Positions 35,726 to 44,692 of a stretch of 64,000 bases of DNA are shown piece by piece. How positions within the stretch are numbered: position 1 is the stretch's first letter; each line of letters opens with the position of its first letter. The stretch is from NCBI GenBank assembly GCA_023954155.1, contig JAMLIO010000002.1:1-64000 (forward strand). Reading direction: 5' to 3'. The notes under the pieces were generated by a model. The model made no database searches, was not told the origin of the DNA, and saw only the letters and a list, made by a program, of their open reading frames with translations. Position numbers and translations under genes: made by a program. Origin of the DNA: Pseudobdellovibrionaceae bacterium (lineage in GTDB: Bacteria; Bdellovibrionota; Bdellovibrionia; Bdellovibrionales; UBA1609).

Positions 35726-37063
35726 TTAGCCACAAGACCAGTCTACGCGCATCAGCTTTAGGTCAATCTGCCCCACACCCTCACCCTTATGAATTCCACC
35801 AAAGTGTCCTTCAAGTTCTAAATAATACGGGCTGAGTCGCATTGGCGAGAGCAAAGCGCCCATAGTGCCACCTAAATGCGTCTTTCCTGCCCATCTGTCC
35901 AACCCTAGAGTGATCCCCTTAGAGCTAAACATAGGCACATACGACTTCACCTGACTTTCACTTGGAGGTAACCCCACGTTAGGATCAGCATCACGCTCTA
36001 GCACTTCTATTGGAAATGCCATCCCCATCACATCGGTATCTAAATATTTAAGCGGTAGACCGTTTTTATCAAAAAAGTAGAGTGACTTAAAATATGACTG
36101 TGAGTTTAACTTTAACCAACTTGGTGCAGAAACGCCTAGCAACAGTGTTTCGTTCTCTAAATGAGGCGGATCATAAAGCGGCCCCATAAACTCAGATTCC
36201 GTGCGCCACAACAAGACATACTCTCGGCCATTAAGGTCAGACACTCTAAAACTATGAGGGTGCTTGACTAAAGCGTGCTGCCATAAAAACTGATACTGCG
36301 CCTCTGGCACTTTATCCTTTTCAAAAGCAGTGACGATCTGAGCAAGGTCCACCAAAGAGCTAGGAGCCACGTACTCCCCGTGATCTTCCACAAACAGGCT
36401 TAAAGCCACATGCTCTGCACTGTACACACGATACGCTTGGGGAAGCTTTAAGGTGAACGCATGTCTTAGAGGATAGCCCGTTTTATAACTTAGAGGCCAC
36501 TGAGCTGATGGCAAACCTGGGGGACGTCCTAACAACCAACCATTTTGCCATTGTCTTCCTGAGTGTTCTTTTAAGACCTGAGCAGGAAGAGCCGCAAGAT
36601 CGTAAGCCGTCTTGAGTTTGGTCTCATGTGTAAACACATCGGGATACTCAGCTTCTTTATCTCTTAAACAAAACATATCTACTTGATCTTTAAAAAAGAT
36701 GATTTCAAGTTCAAAACCCGAAGGCAGAAATGCGGAGTACCGAGTGCGGCTTAATACACCCTGTTCCTTTTCCACTTGAAATTGCATATGAGAAAACTGA
36801 TCTTGCACTTCATAAAGAGGCATTCCAATATGAATCCCTTCAACTGCAATATGATATGGAAATTTATTGTGAAAATGCAGCTCACCGATACGAGCGTTTT
36901 TATCCAGCCTCACCCCAAAACCATATTCTGGAATCAGGGAAAAGAATCGACCTTCTAGGTCCTTATCTGGTTCTGTCCAAAAGTCTCCTAGGGCATGTTT
37001 TAGATCCCCAGTGCTCATATTTGGGCGCAGTGAGCTTAAGTCTTCAAAGTTGACTGTTCTCAT
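35726..37063 (-). CDS. Unknown 445-residue cytoplasmic protein
   Basis: Family not recognised. No signal peptide or membrane helix is seen. The N-terminal 150 residues form an alpha/beta domain with a repeated pattern of short motifs (IGELHFHNKFPYHIAVEGIHIG, LSRTRYSAFLPSGFELEIIFFK). The rest is beta-rich with many aromatic residues (SYFKSLYFFDKNGLPLKYL). The start was taken at ATG 37063, 9 nt after GGAGG, with a GTG three codons earlier as alternative. It follows infC by about 45 bp, in the place where rpmI and rplT usually stand, but it shows no similarity to ribosomal proteins. Confidence 0.6.
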   Translation of the reverse strand: MRTVNFEDLSSLRPNMSTGDLKHALGDFWTEPDKDLEGRFFSLIPEYGFGVRLDKNARIGELHFHNKFPYHIAVEGIHIGMPLYEVQDQFSHMQFQVEKEQGVLSRTRYSAFLPSGFELEIIFFKDQVDMFCLRDKEAEYPDVFTHETKLKTAYDLAALPAQVLKEHSGRQWQNGWLLGRPPGLPSAQWPLSYKTGYPLRHAFTLKLPQAYRVYSAEHVALSLFVEDHGEYVAPSSLVDLAQIVTAFEKDKVPEAQYQFLWQHALVKHPHSFRVSDLNGREYVLLWRTESEFMGPLYDPPHLENETLLLGVSAPSWLKLNSQSYFKSLYFFDKNGLPLKYLDTDVMGMAFPIEVLERDADPNVGLPPSESQVKSYVPMFSSKGITLGLDRWAGKTHLGGTMGALLSPMRLSPYYLELEGHFGGIHKGEGVGQIDLKLMRVDWSCG

Positions 37064-37107
37064 TCGCTGCACCCTCCTAGTGTTTTTGGAACATATACCT
37101 CGTGCGT

Positions 37108-37701
37108 TTACCCTTCAGCAGGTTTTGCCGCAGCCTCTTCGGCCTTCTTCTTTTTATAGTCTTTAATTTTATTTGCATCAGGAGCAACAATGGCAAACAG
37201 CTGACGCCCTTCTTTTTTAGGAGGGACTTCCACCATGGCAATCTCATCGAGTCTGGATGTGAATTTATTCACAAGATCATAACCTAACTCTTGGTGAGCC
37301 ATCTCTCTTCCAGAAAAACGCAGATTGATCTTCACCTTATCGCCATCTAATAAAAAACGAGTGGCGTGTTTAAGCTTAGTCTCTAGATCGTGCTCTTCCG
37401 TGCGAGGTCTTAATTGCACTTCTTTAATAGAAACTACAACTTGGTTTTTTCTGGCTTCGGCTTGTTTCTTTTTATTCTCATACTTCCACTTGCCATAATC
37501 CATGATTTTACATGTGGGGGGACTTGCTTGGGGCGCAATTTCGATCAGGTCCAAACCTTTTTCTTCTGCAAGTCTTACAGCTTCAGGCACTGTATAAACC
37601 CCTAACATTTCGCCGTCTTCGCCGATCACACGAACTTGAGGTGCTCTGATTTGTAGATTCATTCGGTGACCTAGGTCTTTTTGTGTCTTACGTCCTTTAA
37701 T
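37108..37701 (-). CDS. infC: Translation initiation factor IF-3, AUU start
   Basis: Binds the 30S subunit, keeps it apart from 50S and checks the initiator codon. The core is clear: IRAPQVRVIGEDGEMLGVYT, CKIMDYGKWKYENKKK, then VNLRFSGREMAHQELG and IAMVEVPPKKEGRQLFAIVAP. The first ATG (37662) gives a truncated N terminus with no ribosome site. In frame upstream an ATT at 37701-37699 has GGAGG six nucleotides before it and reads IKGRKTQKDLGHRMNLQIRA, which aligns with the N terminus of E. coli IF-3 (MKGGKRVQT...INGEIRA). So the start is most likely AUU, as in E. coli infC, where it allows autoregulation. It follows thrS by 18 bp, the classic order. Confidence 0.9.
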   Translation of the reverse strand: MKGRKTQKDLGHRMNLQIRAPQVRVIGEDGEMLGVYTVPEAVRLAEEKGLDLIEIAPQASPPTCKIMDYGKWKYENKKKQAEARKNQVVVSIKEVQLRPRTEEHDLETKLKHATRFLLDGDKVKINLRFSGREMAHQELGYDLVNKFTSRLDEIAMVEVPPKKEGRQLFAIVAPDANKIKDYKKKKAEEAAAKPAEG

Positions 37702-37719
37702 AACATTCCTCCAGGTTAT

Positions 37720-39675
37720 TTAGTTATTCTCTTCTAGGTTTTCTAAAATGGTACTTTGAAACACTTTGTTTTCGATATCACTGGTGAGCATAGCAATCCA
37801 TTTGATCAAAGAGATACCAGAACTCATTTTACCTTCGCGATTACGCACTGAAATGGTTGAGCTTTCTACTTCCTGATCTCCAATGATGAGCATATAAGGA
37901 ACTTTTTCCAGTTGCGCTTCACGAATTTTAAAACCTAATTTTTCATTTCTATCATCAAAATGCACACGAACACCTGACTTAAATAAAGCTTGTTCGATGT
38001 TCTTGCAGTATTCTGTCTGCGCTTCAGACACATTCAAAATACGAATCTGCGTAGGGGTCATCCACAAAGGCAGACGTCCTGCTGTGTGCTCCAGATACAC
38101 ACCAATGAATCGCTCTAAGGAACCCAAGATGGCTCTATGAAGCATCACAGGACGCTCTTCAGAGTTTTGTGCTCCCACAAACGTCAAATTAAAAGCCTCG
38201 GGCATATTGAAGTCGCATTGAATGGTCCCCAACTGCCAAGGCCGCTTTAAGGCGTCCACAAACATAATATCTAGTTTAGGACCATAGAACGCGCCGTCGC
38301 CTTCGTTGATCACATAGGGTAAGTCCATGGCTTTAAGAGCGGCTTCTAAAGCCCCTTCGGCTCTGTCCCACACTTCATCTGATCCCATTCTCTGTTCAGG
38401 ACGAGTGGATAAGTAAATTCGATATTCACTCATTCCCAGCTCGTTATACACTTCATCTAAAAAGCTCATAAAAGATTTAATTTCTGCCGCAAGGTCTTTG
38501 ATATCACAAAAGATATGAGCGTCATCTTGGCAGAAGGTACGCACACGAGTCAGTCCGTGCATCACCCCACTTCTTTCATAACGATGCAGTCGCCCAAAAT
38601 CGGCAATTCGATAAGGAAGATCACGATAGGATTTTTTATCAGAAGCGTAAAGCAAACAATGCCCAGGACAATTCATAGGTTTTACTGAAAATTCACGTTT
38701 GTCGATTTCAGTAAAGTACATGTTGTCTTTATAGTTATTGTAGTGACCACTACAGTGGTAAAGGTCCACATCATAAATTTGAGGCGTGATCACTTCCTGA
38801 TAACCATACTTCACATACTTTTCACGCATATAGTTTTGCAATTGATTATAAATGATCGTCCCTTTGGGAGTAAAAAACGGAGACCCAGGCGCCAAATCAT
38901 TAAAAGTAAATAAATTTAATTCTTTGCCTAGTTTTCTGTGATCTCTTTTTTTAGCTTCTTCTAATAGCTCCAAATGTTCTTTTAGGGCTTTCTTGTCCTC
39001 AAAGGCCGTTGCATAAATTCTTTGTAGACGTTCACGCTTTTCATCCCCACGCCAGTAAGCTCCAGCAATGGACATCAGCTTAATGGCTTTGATCTGCCCA
39101 CTTCGTTGAACATGAGGACCACGACATAGATCGTACCAATTGTCCTGATGATAAATGCTGATCTCTGTGCCTTCGGGCAAGTCTTCGATCAGTTCAATCT
39201 TATACTTTTCCCCATGATCTTTAAATCGAGCCAGGGCGTCTTCCTTGGTCACCACTTCTTTAGTGATAGGAAAATCCTTTTTAATAAACTCTTCCATCTT
39301 CTTTTCGATTTTTGGAAGGTCATCAGGTGTAAACGCATGAGGGGAATCAAAATCATAGTAAAAGCCATTGTCAATCACAGGACCAATGGTGACCTTCACT
39401 TCAGGCCAAAGACTTTGCACTGCTTGTGCCATCACGTGAGCCGCTGAGTGGCGCAATACCTCTCGGCCTCGCTCGCTGTTATCCGTTACAATCTCAAGAC
39501 GGGTTCCGTCCTTTAAGGTCATACGAAGATCTATGATCTCTTTTTCGCCATTGAGCAGACCACCGACAGTCGCCTTAGCCAGACGAGGACTAATGCTTTC
39601 TGCCACCTGCAAAATCGTAGGTTCACTATCAAAAACTTTTTCTGAATGATCAGGTAATATTATACGAACTGACAT
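37720..39675 (-). CDS. thrS: Threonyl-tRNA synthetase
   Basis: Class II synthetase for tRNA-Thr. The 651 residues carry the N-terminal TGS domain, the editing domain with HSAAHVMAQA and YDLCRGPHV (residues that clear mischarged Ser-tRNA), and the catalytic domain with zinc-binding Cys in MNCPGHCLLY and the motif 2-like RYERSGVMHGLTRVRTF, then HRAILGSLERFIG motif 3. The C-terminal anticodon-binding domain is complete. It is first in the thrS-infC unit, with infC starting 18 bp after its stop codon. No T-box leader was recognised upstream. Confidence 0.98.
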   Translation of the reverse strand: MSVRIILPDHSEKVFDSEPTILQVAESISPRLAKATVGGLLNGEKEIIDLRMTLKDGTRLEIVTDNSERGREVLRHSAAHVMAQAVQSLWPEVKVTIGPVIDNGFYYDFDSPHAFTPDDLPKIEKKMEEFIKKDFPITKEVVTKEDALARFKDHGEKYKIELIEDLPEGTEISIYHQDNWYDLCRGPHVQRSGQIKAIKLMSIAGAYWRGDEKRERLQRIYATAFEDKKALKEHLELLEEAKKRDHRKLGKELNLFTFNDLAPGSPFFTPKGTIIYNQLQNYMREKYVKYGYQEVITPQIYDVDLYHCSGHYNNYKDNMYFTEIDKREFSVKPMNCPGHCLLYASDKKSYRDLPYRIADFGRLHRYERSGVMHGLTRVRTFCQDDAHIFCDIKDLAAEIKSFMSFLDEVYNELGMSEYRIYLSTRPEQRMGSDEVWDRAEGALEAALKAMDLPYVINEGDGAFYGPKLDIMFVDALKRPWQLGTIQCDFNMPEAFNLTFVGAQNSEERPVMLHRAILGSLERFIGVYLEHTAGRLPLWMTPTQIRILNVSEAQTEYCKNIEQALFKSGVRVHFDDRNEKLGFKIREAQLEKVPYMLIIGDQEVESSTISVRNREGKMSSGISLIKWIAMLTSDIENKVFQSTILENLEENN

Positions 39676-39828
39676 CGATTATAACGTGGTGGTAGAGGTG
39701 ATATTAGATTGTAAAAATAAAGACTGGGCTTTTTTATGATACATACCTATAGAAAACGAGAAAAGCACTCAACTGTCAAGCAAAGTCTTGAAATCCTTAA
39801 TAATTGGGCCCTGTGGCGGGGCCTCAAA

Positions 39829-40911
39829 CTATTGCATTTGGTACCTAAGCCCCACTTGTCCATACCATTTCATGTCCACTTCGACGTTATCAATGTTATC
39901 AAATCCCTGCCAAAGTGGAGCCGCCACCAAAAGTTGCAGACTTGTAGACGCACTTAAAGGCACAGAAGAGGTCAGAGATAAAGTAAAATCCCAGTACTTG
40001 CGGTTATGATGATAAAACTCAGTAAACATATTGCGCCCAAAAGTCTCATCTTCGCCCTGGATGGCTTCGGTATTTTTTAAACTCCACTTGGCCATGGCCA
40101 CTAGGTAAGAGCTAAAAATATACGAATACCACAGGCTATACATTTGCTCATGACCTAAGCGGTAGCCATTTTCATTCCTACCTGTACGCACTTTGGCTAA
40201 AGCCAAAGCCCCCAGTTGGTGTTTAGACCATAACGTCTTAAGAACAAGGGCTGAAAGTGTCGGGTCCCACGTCCCTGAACCCAACTGCATATTGTAGGGA
40301 TAGTTAAGGCTTGTGTTATTCGCGTTTTTCTTATTCACAGACCCTGTTGGTGTAGAAAGTCCAACATCTATCAGTGCCAATGTTGAGGGATTAAAAATAT
40401 GAGTATGACTGAGTGTTAGAAGCGTGTCTCCCCATCCCTTTGCACGGTCTTTATAGAGTGATCCCATAAAATAGGTTTCAGCATAATTTGTAATATAACT
40501 TCCCACTAACTTTATCGAAGTGAAAGCACTAAGGTCTAACTTGTAGGTCAACATCTGCATGTCCAAACTGACATCATCAAAACTATAAATGTCGCCATCT
40601 GCAGGTCTGACACCTGTAAATCTGTAACTGAGCTGATCTACACCTACGGACCAATTTTTATTAAAAGGCTTCCACGCCGAAGAGGAAGTGCCCCCAGCCA
40701 TAGAGGTAGACTCGGCAGAAGTTGAGACTCCACCAGCAGCAGGAGCGACTTCGAGAGAGGTCAAATCCCCATCAGAGGTAGAGCGACTTTCAACAGGAGT
40801 TGATGCGACTTCCTCTGTAGGCGTGGGCGTGGCTCCCACTGTCCCTACTCCTAAGAACATGATAGCTGCTACACCCATAAAGACTTTCATCATTTGACAG
40901 ACTTGTGTCAT
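39829..40911 (-). CDS. Probable outer-membrane barrel protein
   Basis: Family not firmly identified. Signal peptide (MKVFMGVAAIMFLGVGTVGA), then a 45-residue low-complexity linker of Ser, Thr, Val and Ala, then about 285 residues of amphipathic strands with aromatic residues, for example SVGVDQLSYRFTG and TLLTLSHTHIF, ending KWYGQVGLRYQMQ. This is compatible with an outer-membrane pore of the Phenol_MetA_deg or transporter type, though its last residue is Gln. GAGGAAGG precedes the ATG. It is last in the gene row of ketosynthase-like, acyl-CoA ligase and hydrolase, so it may take part in export or uptake of their product. Confidence 0.62.
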   Translation of the reverse strand: MTQVCQMMKVFMGVAAIMFLGVGTVGATPTPTEEVASTPVESRSTSDGDLTSLEVAPAAGGVSTSAESTSMAGGTSSSAWKPFNKNWSVGVDQLSYRFTGVRPADGDIYSFDDVSLDMQMLTYKLDLSAFTSIKLVGSYITNYAETYFMGSLYKDRAKGWGDTLLTLSHTHIFNPSTLALIDVGLSTPTGSVNKKNANNTSLNYPYNMQLGSGTWDPTLSALVLKTLWSKHQLGALALAKVRTGRNENGYRLGHEQMYSLWYSYIFSSYLVAMAKWSLKNTEAIQGEDETFGRNMFTEFYHHNRKYWDFTLSLTSSVPLSASTSLQLLVAAPLWQGFDNIDNVEVDMKWYGQVGLRYQMQ

Positions 40912-40932
40912 AAACCTTCCTCTACGGTTTTC

Positions 40933-42030
40933 TTATTTGGAACTGCTTGCAGAACTACTGCCAGACGAACTCCCCACAAACTGTTCACAAGCTTGACCTT
41001 TAGAGTTCACACACCCTTCCCACCACTGAGCAGAGTCAATACTGAAAGTGCTTTCTGGCTTAGTCACTTGCGACTCCAGTATGGCATCAGTGATCATAGA
41101 CATCACTTTAGGGTAAGCTCCAGGAATGGCATGAGGCGCCCCATCTACAAAAATAAGTTGGCTGTTCTTTGCCGCTTGTTGTTTTAATTTCCAAAATTGC
41201 AATTGATCTTTTTGTAAGGGCGCATCCTCAATAGAGGCCATCACCAAAGTGGTCTTAGGCCACGCCTTATCGGCTTGATCTTTTAAGTCAAAGTACTTTG
41301 CAGATCGCGCCATCTGATAAACTCCATTAAAGAAGTTCTCAAACCCCACACCTTCTAAATCTAAAGTGGCAATCTGAGGTTGCATGATCAAACGCATAGA
41401 CTGATAAATTTCAGCATCATAAAAATAGTCAGGATCGTAAAAAGGATTCACATTCACTTTGTGCTGTAAAAGATAATGAGCATGTCTAGAAGCCCCGTAA
41501 GGGATATAACGATTAGAAGAGATCACAGCTGGTGCCACCAAAATCACAGACAGCACTCGGTCGGCGTGGTGGTTGGCAATGTGGCTGCCCACAATTGACC
41601 CATAGGATAAAGTTAAAAGATGAAACTTTTTAATCCCTAAAAAATCAGCTGTTTTTAAAATATCACTGGCTAGGTCTTTAGTTTCCAAACCCTGCATCGA
41701 AGGCCCTTGCAAAGTCATAATAAAACGGCTGAAGTAAGGGGCCTCCCCTTCCAAACCACGCAGAGATTCAGGCTGGGTGCTGTAAGCCACCTGCAAAACA
41801 CCATAACCTTTTTGTGTCATCTCCTGATAATACTGATCCCAATGTGAAATGGAGTAGATCAAACCATTAAGAAGCACGACTGTGGGTTTATCGGCCACGG
41901 GTTTAGTGTAACGGTAATACACAGTATGGTCTTTGGCCAATTCCAAAATCCCTTCCTCATCCACATTTAAAGCCCATGCTTGAGAGAGTCCCATACCCAT
42001 CATCAAAATCAAACTTAAAACAAATTTCAT
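40933..42030 (-). CDS. Exported alpha/beta hydrolase
   Basis: Serine hydrolase of 365 residues with a signal peptide (ILMMGMGLSQAWA). Markers: VVLLNGLIYSISHWDQ (oxyanion region), nucleophile elbow TLSYGS and the C-terminal His in DGAPHAIPG. The active-site elbow is S-Y-G-S, not the common G-x-S-x-G, but the Gly two before Ser is replaced by Leu, an unusual detail. A Ser-rich tail (GSSSGSSSASSSK) closes the chain. It lies 21 bp from the barrel protein gene and 14 bp after the acyl-CoA ligase gene, so it is the third member of that operon. Exported location argues against a cytoplasmic role in chain building. Confidence 0.82.
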   Translation of the reverse strand: MKFVLSLILMMGMGLSQAWALNVDEEGILELAKDHTVYYRYTKPVADKPTVVLLNGLIYSISHWDQYYQEMTQKGYGVLQVAYSTQPESLRGLEGEAPYFSRFIMTLQGPSMQGLETKDLASDILKTADFLGIKKFHLLTLSYGSIVGSHIANHHADRVLSVILVAPAVISSNRYIPYGASRHAHYLLQHKVNVNPFYDPDYFYDAEIYQSMRLIMQPQIATLDLEGVGFENFFNGVYQMARSAKYFDLKDQADKAWPKTTLVMASIEDAPLQKDQLQFWKLKQQAAKNSQLIFVDGAPHAIPGAYPKVMSMITDAILESQVTKPESTFSIDSAQWWEGCVNSKGQACEQFVGSSSGSSSASSSK

Positions 42031-42044
42031 ATTCCTCTCCCTTT

Positions 42045-43544
42045 TTATAAACTCATCTCTTTTAAAATACGTTTTTGAATTTTACCTGAATCTCCTTTAG
42101 GAAGTTCAGACAAAAACACAAAGTGCTTAGGCACCTTGTAACCCGCAAGCTCTGCACGACAAAAATCTTTTAAGCTCTGTTCATCCAAGGCGGACTCTTT
42201 ACACACAATAAAGGCTTTACCGACCTCACCCCATTTTTCGTCCGCAGTGCCTATCACAGCGGCCTCGGCAATGTGCGGATGACTTTGTAAGACTTTTTCC
42301 ACTTCAACGGGGTAAACGTTTTCTCCACCACTGATGAACATGTCTTTTTTTCGTCCTACAACATAAAAATAATCGTCTTCGTCTTTACGAACCAGATCTC
42401 CTGTTTTTAACCAGCCTGAGTCCATTGTCTCTTGGGTGGCCTTTTCATTATTCCAGTACCCTTTCATACAACTTGGGCCCTTTAACCACAGCTCACCCAC
42501 TTCTCCACAGGCGACCTCTTGTCCCCGATCATCCACCACTTGGGTTTGCACATAAAAATTAGGACGTCCAATAGAGCCCATTCTAGACTGCGCGTCTTTT
42601 TCACTTAAAGAAAAACAATTAGGTCCAAACTCTGTCAGACCATATCCTTGACGTACGGGAACACCCTTTTCATTCCAAGTTTGGATCAAGCCTAAGGGCA
42701 TAGGCTCGCCCCCCACGATGACGTATCGTAAGGAACTTAAATCTGTAGCTTGGAAGATTTCTGCCTCTGCCATCATTGCCAGCATCGTGGGCACACCAAA
42801 AAGCAAAGTGACTTTTTCTTGGGCGCAAATTTCTAAAATCTTTGTGGCTTCAAACTTTTCAAAGAAGATGACCGTAGCTCCTCTATGGAAAAATGGAGTC
42901 ATTAAAACATTCCATCCCCCTGTATGAAAAAGTGGGGCAAAGTTCACTGTTCTGTCATTGGATTCAATGTTTAAACTTAAAGAGGTGTTAATAGAATTCC
43001 AAAACATCATCTTCGGCGTTAAAACTGCACCTTTCGGAAAACCTGTTGTGCCTGAAGTGTATAAAATTAAACAGGGATCTTCAAAACCACAGGCAAAACC
43101 AGCATCTTTTTGCACCTCACAACTTTGAAGAATCAAAGAAGAAACACAAGTGCTATAATTTTCCCTCTCCCCTTCATACTTCAGGCTTTCAACCGTAGGC
43201 ATTAAAGCCTCATCATAAAATAAACACTGAGGGGCACAGTCTTGTAAAATATAATCTAACTCTGGAGGTGATAAACGAAAGTTTAAAGGCACTAAGATGG
43301 CCCCTAACCTTTGCAAAGCAAAAAACATCATGATGGTTTCTATACGATTGTGCGCGAGGACTGCGACACGATCTCCATGCCATATGCCCTTTGACTGCAA
43401 ATACGTTGCAAGCTCACAAGCCACGGAATACATCTGCGAGTAGGTGTAAGTCTTCCCCTCAGCATAATGAATCAGCGCAGGTTTATCAGGGGCATAGGTC
43501 TTCCACCGCTTAAGCCCATCTACTTCTATAGCCTCATGACTCAT
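42045..43544 (-). CDS. Acyl-CoA synthetase, AMP-binding
   Basis: ANL-superfamily adenylating enzyme that activates a carboxylic acid, probably a fatty acid, as acyl-AMP and then thioester. Motifs: LILYTSGTTGFPKGAVL (P-loop), GYGLTEFGP, WLKTGDLV, and the C-terminal hinge GRKKDMFISGGENVYPVEVE plus final PKGDSGKIQKR with the catalytic Lys. Length 499 is typical. The start overlaps the KASIII-like gene by 4 bp (coupled). Such ligases occur with KASIII enzymes in pathways making acyl derivatives or olefins; the product here is unknown. Confidence 0.93.
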   Translation of the reverse strand: MSHEAIEVDGLKRWKTYAPDKPALIHYAEGKTYTYSQMYSVACELATYLQSKGIWHGDRVAVLAHNRIETIMMFFALQRLGAILVPLNFRLSPPELDYILQDCAPQCLFYDEALMPTVESLKYEGERENYSTCVSSLILQSCEVQKDAGFACGFEDPCLILYTSGTTGFPKGAVLTPKMMFWNSINTSLSLNIESNDRTVNFAPLFHTGGWNVLMTPFFHRGATVIFFEKFEATKILEICAQEKVTLLFGVPTMLAMMAEAEIFQATDLSSLRYVIVGGEPMPLGLIQTWNEKGVPVRQGYGLTEFGPNCFSLSEKDAQSRMGSIGRPNFYVQTQVVDDRGQEVACGEVGELWLKGPSCMKGYWNNEKATQETMDSGWLKTGDLVRKDEDDYFYVVGRKKDMFISGGENVYPVEVEKVLQSHPHIAEAAVIGTADEKWGEVGKAFIVCKESALDEQSLKDFCRAELAGYKVPKHFVFLSELPKGDSGKIQKRILKEMSL

Positions 43545-44551
43545 GAATCAAAACCCCATTCCATAGCCAGTGCAGCCATAGACATGCCACCCCCTGAGCC
43601 TAACATAAACACCAAGTCCCCTTTTTTAAGTTTCTTTTGTTCCACAGCATCAGCAAGAGCCATGGGAATGCACGCGCTTCCTGTATACCCAAACTTATCC
43701 ATCACATTGTGGGACTTACTTCTGGCTACCCCTAGCTCATCTAGAGCGGCGTTGATGGTATCAATATTGAGTTGGGTTAAGAAAAAATGATCAATGTCTT
43801 GTGATGTCTTTTGAATTCTATCCAAAAGATTTCTACTCAGCCTTGGCCACTGAATAGCGTTAGTTTCTGTTGGAATTTTTTTGGCAAAATTAAGAAGGTG
43901 TTCTTTTTTTTCAATGGCATCGTGAGAGATAGGCATTGCTGTTCCTCCCGCATACACTCCCATATAGTCATAGTACTGCCCGTCAGCATAAAGCTCTGTG
44001 GCCATAATGCCCTGAGTGTCTTCCGCCGCACTGACAATCACCGCTCCTGCTCCATCAGCAAACATCGAAGCAATTTTGTAATCGTCCCAGTTTAAGTAGC
44101 GGCTCATACCATAAGCACCTACAACCAATATATTTTTATAAGAAACTTCTGTAGCAATATACTTTTGCGCTACATCTAAAGCCGTGACAAAACCTGCACA
44201 CGCCGTGTTTAAATCAAATACGCCCGCATTTTTTGCTCCTAACTTATGTTGAACCACAGCCGCTGTGCTGGGCGAAAGATAATCAGGAGTGTCTGTGGCA
44301 ACGATAATAAGATTTATGTCTTGAGCCGTAAGACCTGCACGCTTTAAAGCTTTTTCAGCCGCAGAGACAACCAGATCCGAAGTCGACTGTGTCTCATCCA
44401 TAAAGTAACGCTGGTGGATGTTTCTTTTTTCTCGTAAAAAAGTGGAAATGTCTTTTTGATACTTTTCATCAAAATAACTGTTCTCAATCAGACGTGCTCC
44501 CGTAGATAGCCCCGTTCCCACTATAGTGGCTCTTCGTAATCCTTCGGCCAT
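43541..44551 (-). CDS. KASIII-like synthase lacking His and Asn
   Basis: Thiolase-fold enzyme of the FabH family, 336 residues from ATG 44551 (AGGAGGGGG just upstream; the longer frame to 44620 lacks a ribosome site). The nucleophile Cys118 is present (DLNTACAGF) and the fold motifs FADGAGAV and the glycine-rich end MLGSGGGMSM are intact. In the sites where FabH has the catalytic His (PHQANLRI) and Asn (GNTSAAS), this protein has FLTQLNI (Thr259) and GYTGSACIP (Tyr289). So only the Cys of the triad remains. It may catalyse acyl transfer or another reaction rather than decarboxylating Claisen condensation, or recruit help from a partner. It heads the minus-strand operon. Confidence 0.85.
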   Translation of the reverse strand: MAEGLRRATIVGTGLSTGARLIENSYFDEKYQKDISTFLREKRNIHQRYFMDETQSTSDLVVSAAEKALKRAGLTAQDINLIIVATDTPDYLSPSTAAVVQHKLGAKNAGVFDLNTACAGFVTALDVAQKYIATEVSYKNILVVGAYGMSRYLNWDDYKIASMFADGAGAVIVSAAEDTQGIMATELYADGQYYDYMGVYAGGTAMPISHDAIEKKEHLLNFAKKIPTETNAIQWPRLSRNLLDRIQKTSQDIDHFFLTQLNIDTINAALDELGVARSKSHNVMDKFGYTGSACIPMALADAVEQKKLKKGDLVFMLGSGGGMSMAALAMEWGFDS

Positions 44552-44692
44552 AGTCCCCCTCCTAGAAAGTTCGACAGTAAGCTTAGTATTGCTCTTTATT
44601 ATTTGACAAGTATTTGACATTAAATTTGTCGCTCGATACTTTTCATCTGCAATCTATCTCTGCACTGAAGCAGAATTTCACTTGGGGGAAAT

